A stretch of DNA of 64,000 nt from Vanilla planifolia. Lineage: Eukaryota; Streptophyta; Magnoliopsida; Asparagales; Orchidaceae. Positions 25,471 to 36,225 of the stretch are shown one piece after another. Every line of letters starts with the position of its first letter. Position 1 is the stretch's first letter. A model generated the notes under the pieces. That model had not been told where the DNA came from, ran no database searches, and was given only the letters and a program-made list of their open reading frames with translations. The stretch lies in the NCBI GenBank assembly GCA_023846275.1, contig CM043865.1, positions 28,749,912 to 28,813,911 on the forward strand, given 5' to 3'. The position numbers and the translations under genes were made by a program.

Positions 25471-25819
25471 TGGTTTAATCCGACCCGTTAACGAACGTGC
25501 TCATAATTGGTAATATGATTTTGTTAATTTTCGTTTTTGCTTTGCATAATATTTATATATGTAAAGTTTATTTAAAGCATTAAATTTGTTCTTTTCCATA
25601 AAAATATATATATGTTAAAGCTTCTTGTAATTTTTAGAAATGAAAAAAAATAATATAGGAAGCTTTTTCTTCTTTTCAGTTACGAAAATGGTTCTAATTT
25701 TTTTGTTTAGCATGCTAAAATAAAAAAAAAATATTTCAAAAAAAATAATTCTTAGTTTCTTCTTTTTCACCAATCCTGTAATAGAAAAACAAATAAATAA
25801 TATATAATATTGATTCTAC

Positions 25820-26265
25820 TCTCCTGGTGAGTTGCTGCTTAATACTCACTTAATAGCTTCAGCTTGTAATTAATTACTTGAGGTTGATTTGGTTCATGAT
25901 AGGAGCTACAACTACGGGACGGCGGGGTGGCGTTGGAGTCCGATGGTTCGAGAGAGCCGGATCTAGTGGCGAATCGGTCCGAGCTGGCATTCAAGAGGGC
26001 GCTATGGTTTTGGATGACGACGTGATGGTGGGGCTGTTCCGGCCGAGCCAGAAGGATCGATTGGGGAATCGGTCCGCTGGAGTGCGGTATACCTAACGAT
26101 GCCCGGGTCAACAATCGGATCGGGTATTTTAAGCGATACGCGGGTTTGTTTAAGGCGGACGTTGGGCCTAATTGGATTGCGCCTATCACGAGCCGTACCA
26201 GGTCTATTTTATTTCAGATTTCCGGTTTTGCTCGCTGGCAAAATCGTCTCAATATGTGATTTCCG
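25820..26265 (+). pseudogene. Chitinase copy 4: exon-3 fragment
   Basis: The fragment begins at the last bases of exon 2 (CTCTCCTG at about 25819-25826) and keeps intron 2. It runs through an exon 3 damaged by several deletions, one removing the codons between WFWMT and the DVMVG motif. Another removes most of the LVTNIING region. Exons 1 and 2 are absent and AT-rich DNA takes their place. The 3' flank (GATTTCCGGTTTTGCTCGC) is shared with the other copies. It lies head-to-head with copy 2, 470 bases from its ATG. It cannot code for an enzyme. Confidence 0.85.
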
Positions 26266-26269
26266 GCTA

Positions 26270-28170
26270 TTAAAAAAAAAACATAATAATAAATGTTAAT
26301 AAAATTTTTATTTAAGAGAAATGTTCATTTTAAGAGATATTTTCACACAAAAAAAGTAATTAAAATTGTTTATAAAAAATTCTTAAATATTAATTTTCTA
26401 GTTTTTTTTTGTTTGTTTTAGTTTATTTGCCTCGTATCATTTAGTTAGAAAAGTTTAGTTTGTCGTAGTTAGTTTCGAAACGAGCCAGAGCATGGCAGCA
26501 ATAATTGAGCTATTAAGGGAAATATTTTAGTTAATTAATTAGTTTCCGAATGTATTTTTTATGGACAAAATTGAAATGTTGACTTGACTCTTAAGTACGG
26601 GGAATTTGAAGCCTTTTTTGGCACCATTCAACGACAGATTAACCAATTAGAAGGTGTAGAATATTTTTTAAATATTAATATTTTACAATTCGTTTTAAAC
26701 TTTGTATTTTTTATTCTTAGAATATATGATTAAAAAATTAATAAAATATTTTACCCGAATTGTTTTTATGGGCAATGTTGATATTTTGAGACCAAGGTTT
26801 TTTTCTGTAAATATCATAAAAATTGAACATCATTTTAGCTAGAAGAATAATTATTATTTTTCTTGTGGTATTAGAATTTTTTTCTAAAGATAAAAAAAAA
26901 TTTATGACCATCGAAATAACTTCTTGCCCATTAAAAATCATTTAATGTGACAAAAGTATTCTTAATATTGTGTGCTTTTATGTCAATGATTATAAGTTGA
27001 ACTGTCATAATCATCTTTAATCGTTTTGTTTAATTTGAATGTTACATCAATGACAAAGTTATTCAATAAAAAATAAATAAAATATAAATTCCAAATGTAA
27101 AAGTTTGAAAACAATAGTCAAATATAATGGTTCCTCAATTATATGATGAAATAAATTAAACAAATAACAAATTGATTTTCTCTACAAATAATTTATCAAT
27201 CTCAAAATAGACCCTTGTCATCGTCTATTATGGCCACTAGACCAACAACACCTAAATTAATATGTTAAACGTTTTGAATGCTACAAACTACAAGACAATA
27301 TGGGTCATATATCCAAGGGCATTTGCTCACATGATTGGAAGTTGGATGCTTTTCTTCAACATCTAATCTTGTAAAGTTCTTTAGTATAGGAAAAATAAAA
27401 TTGAATAAAAATTTGACACTCAAATTTACATTTATTTCTGCTTAATTTAAATTTTAACTCATTCTATCATTAAAATTATTTAAATTTATAACTATATATC
27501 CCTTTTATAAAATTTATATAAATTGTGTAAAGTTTAGTTTTAGAGAATATTACTATTAGTAGTAAGTGAGAATATACTTCTACAAGAGCAACGACTCTCA
27601 AAATCAACAAATTCAAAACATTGATAATTTAAAATTTTGACATTATTAATATAATATTTTTTATTTTTAATAATCAAACAATGATCTAACATTTTCAATC
27701 ATAATAATCCAAATTTTGTATATCTTAAAAAACTACTCTTATCTCATTCAAACAATTTTTCTCTTTGTCATATACAAAATAACACATGAGAAAACTCACA
27801 TGTTTATAAATTTGGTTATTTTATCTCTTTTATAAACAATTATATAATATTCGCACGAGTGCTTCTAAAATAAAATTTGAAAATTGAAGTTATCAAAATA
27901 AATAATATTATAATCCAAACACAATTTAATACAAAAATCAAGATTTTGAGAATAAATACTATCTTAATAGTATTTTAAATCAATTATAATAGAATATGAT
28001 TTAAATCAATAAATTATATATCAAATTTCTCTATTGACACTCCCTATTAAAATGATATTATCAAGAAAGATACATTCTTCACATCTAAAAATCAACATCT
28101 CATATAAAAATGTTATCACCACCATTTCTATAACTTATATAAAGTTATTTATTTTTATATTACTTCACTT
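26270..28170. repeat. Chitinase-block flank, unit A
   Basis: No gene is seen. From about 26970 to 28165 the sequence matches 41890-42920 in direct orientation (for example AAACAAATANCAAATTGATTTTCT in both). The part 26440-26960 is absent from unit B. The block ends at about 28165/42920, where the two copies diverge into copia debris and the PSB27-H2 3' flank respectively. Confidence 0.7.
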
Positions 28171-28189
28171 GGAAATCTATCAAAAATAA

Positions 28190-28555
28190 AGCAAAAAACC
28201 ATAGTTGAAAAATACCAATATCAAATATTAGTTGGTAAATTAATATATTTAATACATATTTGATTGAATATAAATATTTTAGTCAATATGTTGAGTGAAT
28301 TTATGAATGATCCAAATGTATAACTCAATGAAGTACTCTATGAAATCCTAGGCTAAAAAAAAGATCTATATTTCAAAAGAAAAACCTTTGAATAATAGAT
28401 AATTATCTATAATGATGTATTTCATATAAGTTTTGACATTAATTAAAAGACAAAATATAGATTGTATAATTATATTTAATGAATATTATTGTTTGGAGAA
28501 AAAAGAAATAGCCATTTGTCACCCAAATTATTGGCTTGGAAGATTCCAGGCTATG
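28190..28555 (+). mobile_element. Decayed Ty1/copia element, RNase H region
   Basis: One frame reads YQILVGKLIYLIHI, then LNINILV, then MLSEFMNDPNV. These match the copia phrases YQRLVGKLIYLSHTRPDIA and VSQFMHSP at the start of RNase H. Stops interrupt the frame. From about 28320 on it matches 18310-18540 in the same orientation, including GAAGTACTCNATGAAATCC. Confidence 0.7.
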
Positions 28556-31500
28556 AAACATGGTATTTACAAGACAATAAGTATAAAGTGAGTGTTCAAC
28601 AAACTTAATATTAAGCTAGATGGCCTTATGACACCATTTTGTGATAAAATTATCATTCAATATTACCGACGTTTCATTACATCATTAAGGAGAAGATGGA
28701 AGACAATATCATCAAATCAGGCAAAAAACTTACGAGATCTCTAGTGGGTGACCTCTTCCTTAGCATGCCACAATGGAAAAACTTTGAAGGACTAAGTTCG
28801 AAGCCTGGGAAGGACAATATCTTGACTTGTCATGAAAAAAGTGTAATATACTCTCAAGCATTTAATTTTTTATAATTTGTTTCTAATTTTTTTATTTAAA
28901 AAAATTGATAAGATTTGCTAACAAACTATTTTACCAATAACTAGTTTGATCTTTTTCCACAACTAGGATATATTATTTGAATTTTTGTAAGTTTAATTCA
29001 TATTGTAATTTTTCTAAATACCATTATATCTTTTAAATGAGAAGAAGAATTAACTACCTTCATCTTTCTATAAAAGATGTTCAAAGTAGAGATTTCTAAA
29101 CAAGATATGTCTTAATTGGAGCATTCGACACACACAAACTATTGACATGGCATCAACTCCTTTTAAAGAGCTCGCTGCCATGCGATCATAAGCATTTCTT
29201 CCCTCTTGAGTCGATAATATGTCAAAAATAGCCCAACAAGGGTTATAATAACTTGTTTTAATTTGGGTTGACCTTAAGCTTATGATCAATGTTTGAAGGA
29301 CAACTTAACCCACTAGGCTTCTTCTATAAAACAAGTGACATGATATGGGCATGCTTCACTCAAAAATTATATGACAATTGTAACCCATTGATACAGAACA
29401 AATTTAGATTTTCATCAAAGTCTAATTTATGATGCAAAGAAAATTTATATTTTTATCAGTGTCTAATTTGGAGCCTCTAACACTAGATATGTTTGATAAA
29501 TTATTAATGAATGTGAAAAGGTACTATGTAGTAATTAAAATTAGATAACATGTACGATATTCTAGAATTGTTTAAAGATAAGTATAAAAAATTATAATTT
29601 TTATTATTAAGTGGAGTAGGTGATAACATATTAAACATTAAACATGAAATCTTTTTTGGCAATGATGTCTTGTAGTTTTATTGGCATTGATGTGTGGAGC
29701 ACCAAAGATAAAAAAGGATAACGTGGTGGTGAATTGGGTTAGTAAAAAAGATTGGCTAAATGATAGATTTAAACTTATATTAGGACCTAATTTTGAGTCA
29801 ACATAGAAATTCTTAATAAATTACTAGATAATATGAAATGATACTATGAACTAATTAGGATTAAATAATATGTGTGATATTTTAAAATTATTTAAAATTA
29901 GTCTCTAAAATTATATAATAAATTATTATGTGAAATAGGTGGTAACACATTAAGCATTTATTATAAAGTCTTTTTTTGGTGATAAAGTCTTATAGTTTTG
30001 TTAACATTAACTTGTAGAGTACTAAAGATATAAAATGATAATGTGGTGGTAAATTAGGTTAGTAAAAAAGCTTAGCTAAAGGGGTAATAAGATAGTTAGC
30101 TAGGATTTGAAATCTTATTAAAGGGGGTGGGGGTTTGTTGATTTGATTAAAAGAGTGAAAGACAGTCCCTTCTATTGGAAGGTCCATCACCTTCGAGTCT
30201 TATCTCTCATAAGGGATTTAGTCATTAACTCTCTTGATGAAAGGTCTTTCACCTTCGATCCTTATCTTTTAAAAGAAAAATTAAAATTTCTCCAACTAAA
30301 GTTAGTTGTGCACTCTTTGTCACAAAGTTCGAAGCACACAAACAAAAAAAATTTCTTTCAGTTTGGGTCATACGGTTGCACAAGTTAGCTTACGCAGCAA
30401 CAATAAGGGTGCTGATAACGACGATAACAGTGGTAGACAATGATGGATAATGAAAGTTGCAAAAATAGCCAAAAACATAACTTTATGCACCTTTTGAAGT
30501 AATTTTTAACCAAATTTTATACTTCTGGATTTATGAAACTAATGCGATGCCAACAAGTATATATTTGTGTGCTTATTTAGGATTCTCATGTGTCAATTTG
30601 GAGTCTACAACAATAAAAACTCTTAATAAAATATTAAGGAATGTGAAAGGATACTTTGTATTAATTGAAGTTAAGTGGCGTGTGTGATACTTTAGAATTG
30701 TTCAAAGATTTGAATCACGATTATAATGTGAATTATTAAGTAGAGTAGGTGTCAACTTATTAAGCATTAAATATAAAGTTATATAAAATAGTTTTATCAC
30801 ATCTAATTTTATAAATATGAAATAGAGAATTTTAGAAAAATTCTCTATAAAATATTTTAATAGAAGAAAAAATAAGTTTAATTTTATATTACTATATAGA
30901 AAATAAAAGTTAAAAGTATATACATTTTTAGGATTATGTCTTGTAGTTTCATTTGTATTAGCATGTGAAGCACTATAGATAGAAAAAGGTTACAATATAG
31001 TGATTTGGGTTAGTAAGAAAGTTTGACTTAAAAAGATAACAATATAGTAGCTTAGGATTTAGAGTCATGTTGATGAGGGTGATGAATTGGTATTATATCA
31101 AGAGTGTGAAATGGTGGGTGAAGACTTACAGGTGTTAGAGAAAGCAAAAATTTATTTAATTGTTAGCTCTCTTGGTAAAGGTCTCTCATCTTCGATTCTT
31201 GTCTCTCATAAGAGTTTGGTTATCAATTTTCCCAGTGGAATATCTCTTACCATCGTTCATTATCTCTTACAAATGGAAAAGAAGTTGGAATCTCTTTAAC
31301 TGAAGTTAAGTGCATACTCTGCTCACAAAGGTGGAAGCACATAAATGAAAGAAATTTTCATTCGATGATTATTTATCTTCATCTTCTTTATAATATAGTA
31401 AACATCCTTATTTATAGAGATTTTAAAATTATAATGACAATTTTTATAAATAGAAATGTAAAAAGAATATTTAAAAAATTTTAAATAACATATTTTGGAA

Positions 31501-32985
31501 TTTCATATATTATTTTAGAATTCCAAATTTTAACACCAATTATATAAGAAATATTCTGAATAAAACTTTACATGAAAAGTTATAAAATTAATTAAATTAA
31601 GTAATTTTGAATGGGCTATGTGTTCTACTAGGTGACAATGATGATGAGTGGAGAAATGAAAATGCACAATCAGTGCAGCATGAGGTAGAGCTTTCTATCA
31701 TGTTTTTCGGTAGGCACGAGTAAGGCGAAATAGTGCGAGTGATCAACAATTGCTAGGTTGTCGCAGATCGAAGTGGATTGCTATTGCAGATGATGGGTTG
31801 ACATGGGTCAAGAGGATTAGCGAGGTTCCCAGGTTAGTGTATGTCACGTGGGCATGCGAGTTGGCTCGGACAACAGCTATGGCTATAGTTACTGACAGTA
31901 ATAATGATGACGACAAATGACGACAATCACTAAATGTAATTAGAAACTAACAAAAGTAGTTTTTAAGAAATTTTCTATCAAATTTTGCAACAATTGACTT
32001 ATTAAATTGGTGCAATGCCAACACATATGTATTTGTGAACTAATGTCGAATGATCCTATATCATTCTCCATAGATAGGAGAGAACTTAGCTTGGGTTTAT
32101 AAAGGTGATGGGTACAATAGTGCTCTAACATATGTATCATGATATAATATATATCATTATAAGTAAGCCAAGAGTTTTCAATCGAAGGCTTGCCTTTTTA
32201 ACGAACAAAATATTTTTTTAAGTCTATAATATTTGTTTAGAATGGTCTCATGATTTATAATTTCATCCATACTCTTTTGGGCCTAATGTAAAGATAAGAA
32301 CAGGTTTACTAAGCATGAGAGGTTAAGGCTGAAGTTCTTTGTGCTTAAAATAAACCCACAAGAGGTGGTAAATTATGGTAAATAAAATTTTGAGATTTTC
32401 TTTCAATTTTTGGTTTAAATTAAAACTTAAACTTTTTAAACAAGAACAAGAAAGAGTAATAAAATAGTACACAAAAGATTTTTAAGGTGGTTCGACTCAA
32501 AATGGAGCATACGTCCACCTCTAACTGGTGTTAGAAAAAAGCAACTAAAAATCACCAAAATACGAGCGAGGTTTTTCGTATGCTCACCTCAAACCTACTT
32601 AGGATTTTACCTACAGCTAATCTTGTAACATCCTTACTTTTTTTATTTTATTTTTTATTGAAAGAGCTCTTTGAGACAAGTCTAACAATATTTAGTTTGT
32701 AATTTTTAGAGTTCTAAGGAATAAATTATAAATTTTTAAAGATTTGGATAGATTTGTAATAATGAGGATATATTTATAATTTTTTAAATGTCAGCATAGT
32801 TCAATTCATTTTGACAAAAGGTATATTTGTAAATTTAAAGTTGTTGGTCGTGCTGGGTATATAAGCAATTTGAGGAATTCGGCACAGGTTTATTTCTCCG
32901 GGTAGAGGATATATGCGCAAATAAAAAATTTTCAAGGAGTGTTATATAAAATACTTGTTCACGAACCTCAGGCAAATCGGGTTAC

Positions 32986-34926
32986 TGAAGTGATTCGTGC
33001 TAAAGAAATCCCACAAGAGGGGGGGGGGGGTGAATTGTGTATTTAAATTCTTATAATTTCCGAAATTAAATTTAAAAGACTTTAAGCAAAAGTAAAGAAC
33101 ATTGAACACACAAATTTTCAAGTGGTTCGACTCAAAACCGAGTCTACGTCCACCCCCAACCGGTGTTGGGAAAAATCCACTAAATTCTCCGATTACAAGT
33201 AAGGTTTTTCTTACGGTTCACCTCGAACCTACTTGGGATTTTTATTATGGCTAATCCCAAACCTACTTGAGTTTTTACCGGGCTCAACTCAAACCTGGGG
33301 CTTTAGCACAAACGCCGGGACGCCCTTGCCCCAAAACAAAAATACGAAAAATTGGCAAATGACTTAAGAAAAATTGGAGAAAAGAGGAGGCACACACAAT
33401 CGTCGAATTAAAGGGATAGAGATTTAGAAATGATTGAAAAACCTCTAATTCCACTAGCTTTCTTGCCGCTTTGCTTCTAGAGCTCGAATGCGCCGATTTT
33501 GCTCGGATGCTTGTGTTTGAGATCTGAAAATCTTTTGAAACAATTTAGCAAAGGTTAAAACTAAAAAATACATAATTTTTCTATATTTATAGAGCTCAGA
33601 TTTGAGCTCTAAAAACACTCCCAACGGCTCCAAAAATTAATTAGCCGTTTGGGCAACGGACGGAAAGCAGCCACCGTCCGATCCGGGCCCAAAAACGAAC
33701 GGCGCAGATTGTTTACGCATTTTACCGTTCGGGCTTAATCCAGAGCGTTGGATCCGGGCGGACTTGATCTGAGCCATTAGATCCCGCGCGCTGAACGAAC
33801 GGCGTTGATTGACCTCGCGAAACAGCCGTTCGAATTTACTCTCGCCCGTTGGATCTGGGCGGGCTTGATCTCCGCCATTGGATTGCGCGCTGAACGAACG
33901 GCGCTGATTAGCCTCGCGAAACAGCTGTTAGAATTTACTCTCGCCCGTTGGATCTAGGCGGGCTTGATCTGCGCCTTTGGATCCGGCCGAAGTTATAAGG
34001 TGGGATTTTTTAGTCCCACACTGCAGAAGCGAATTCAGCGCACCTCTTTATAAGGAATTTTCGCCGTTTAACGTTCGAGCCACTTTGGGGCCGGCTCCCC
34101 CCTTCCTTGACCGGGATTTCATCACCTGGTTCGGGTTGACTTAGCCAAGCATTTGTTCGTTGACTGTTGACCGCGCTGCAGTTTGACCTAGCCGAGCTTC
34201 CTTGGGCGGTCTTGGCTTAGCCAAGCACTGTTCATTTGACTGTTGACCAGCTCTAGCCGAGCTCCTCTCGGCGTGCTTTGGGTCCAGGCTAGGTTTAGCC
34301 TTTTCGGGTCAACCAAATTTTTATTTTTTAAATTAAATTTTTAATTTCTAAAAGACCTGGACGGGCTGTTTTGGCGCCGGGTCGACCCGCCCATTGCTAC
34401 AGTACATTTTCCCGAGACTTCGGCTGTTTTAGGGTATTTTTGACGAATTTTTTAGCCAAAAATTTGACTATAAGTGTATAAAAATAATTTTGTATTCTTA
34501 TAGTATTATAAGTTAATTAAGTGGCTATGAAAAGAAATTCGTAGAAAACGATTCCAAAATAATATTAAAAAATCAAATACCCATGTCTATATATTTTGTC
34601 AAATATACTTGGCCCAAAAATCAAAATTCAGTATTAAATAATTTTATAATATTTTTAAATGTTAACACTACTAGTGTGCCTCATAATCTCAAAGTTTGGA
34701 CATATCAAATTCAAGAAAAATAAAAAGAAATTCAATTATAAAAAATCTTGCGCATGTCTCAAAATTCCTTGAAGTATGCCATGACCTCAAGGCCCTTAGA
34801 GACCATTATTTTAGACATCTAAAATACATGGCTTGATTTAATTAATTATTAACAATTTTACTTAAAATCAAGCCCTAATAAAATATACACATTTATGCTT
34901 GACTTATCAAACACAAGGGTGTAACA
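32986..34926 (+). mobile_element. Solo LTR L2 (innermost), same family as L1
   Basis: 1,941 bases, beginning TGAAGTGATTCGTGCT and ending GGGTGTAACA, with a perfect target-site duplication GTTAC (32981-32985 and 34927-34931). Near the start come a poly-G tract (33018-33030) followed by TGAATTGTG, and a GTGGTTCGACTC/CTACGTCCACC block. These phrases are widespread in plant LTR repeats. It has no coding domains. It is more GC-rich than L1 (33640-34300), perhaps because it is younger and less decayed. Confidence 0.87.
33740..33975. repeat. 99-bp tandem duplication inside L2
   Basis: The phrases GAACGAACGGCG (33793, 33892) and CTCGCCCGTTGGATCT (33841, 33940) recur with a 99-base period, about 2.3 units. 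L1 has only one unit here (about 37285-37340), so the duplication either arose in L2's lineage or was lost in L1. Confidence 0.75.
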
Positions 34927-35040
34927 GTTACGCAATTATAAAAGCCACCAAGGTGCGTTTGAAAAGCACTTCTGCGAAAAAAAAACTACGACTATGAGGA
35001 GATTAGTCGGAGTGTGACATTCTGCGAAAACATGATTGTG

Positions 35041-35290
35041 GCAAGAATTCCGTGAGTACGAGATTTTTGTAGCCACCGCCATGCTCTTCGACGAATTTCC
35101 GGCACGCAGCAGTGACTGCGGCAAGAATTTCGTAATATGAGATTCTGGCAGCTGTTGTCGTGCTCTTCGAATAATTTCTGGCATGCAACAGTGACTGCGG
35201 CGAGAATTCCGTAAATACGAGATTCCAGCAGCCTCTGCCGTGCTCTTCGATGAATTTTTGGAATGCAACAGTGACTGTGGCGAGTCGTCG
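35041..35290. repeat. 80-bp tandem array in LTR T
   Basis: About 3.1 units with starts at 35041, 35121, 35200 and 35280. Each carries GCAAGAATT-like and TGCTCTTCGA motifs and ends CAACAGTGACT. Because the period is 79-80 rather than a multiple of three, a repeated protein is unlikely. Confidence 0.8.
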
Positions 35291-35959
35291 GGGTTTGTAA
35301 AGCTTTCCGATGAGCGATGAAGACTGAGAGGGCGGAAGTCGAGCTGGATTTGACTGGTTCAGTGTGTGAACTGGCCAGTCCCACGTCAGCAAAATCTTTC
35401 GGTTTCGTCGGACGCATAGGAGAGAGACGCGAAGGAGAACACCGGTCCAGGCCTTTGAACTGGGTCGCGTTGCTGAATCGGGCACACTGAGCGTGGGCGG
35501 TCCAGCAATAGGCGCAGGCAGTCCAGCGCTCGCATAAGCCAATTTTTGGGATTTATTTTGGGGGGTTGTTTGAGAAAGCTTTTCGAAAAGCACTTTTGGT
35601 TAATGAATATATTTTAATTTTTGACTATTGCCTTGTATGACATCAAGAAAATAAATTAGAAGTGGGCAAGAAAATTTGGTACCACAAATCCAGGTAGATA
35701 AATTCTTAATCCTGTGATGTAGCACATTATTATATATTTTTTCATGCTTTTCTTGCAGTCATAATATTTTGATTGTTGCATATGTTTAACATTAATATTG
35801 TTACATATGATAAAGAAAGAAACAATATGATAATATATGTTAAAATAAAAAAAAGAAGAAATATGAAACGAAAGGTCTTTTGATATGGTATAATTATATA
35901 GATTGATATTTGGAAAATAGCAAATAAAAAAATGAGATTCCTATAAACATTATCCTCAC

Positions 35960-36225
35960 CACTAGACCCAGCATGTGTTGTAGGGTATCGATCTTCGAAT
36001 CAGATATCTGCCCAGTGTCTACACCAGGCCCAGCGTGTGTCATAGGGTATCGATCTTCGGATCAGATATTTGCCTAGTATTATGTGCTATGACTCCATGA
36101 TAATTTACACCAGGCCCAGCATGTGTTGCAGGGTATGGTACCATACCTGCCTAGTGGCACTAGGCCCAACATGTGTTGCAGGGTATCGATCTTCGGATCA
36201 GATATCTGTCTAGTGATATATGTTT
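35960..36225. repeat. Irregular tandem array in LTR T
   Basis: Four imperfect units centred on CCCAGCATGTGTTGCAGGGTAT (starts near 35966, 36028, 36115 and 36165). Three of them are followed by CGATCTTCGGATCAGATAT. The third has a different tail and longer spacing. Confidence 0.75.

Noticed and set aside
33018..33030. Poly-G tract as a G-quadruplex or assembly gap
   Set aside because: It is part of the conserved start of this LTR family (L1 has the matching position) and needs no special explanation; its exact length may be a sequencing error.
34936..35593. Overlapping minus-strand ORFs of 110, 141 and 196 codons
   Set aside because: They are three frames over a GC-rich 80-bp tandem array inside a solo LTR; repeats in different frames produce the apparent peptides.
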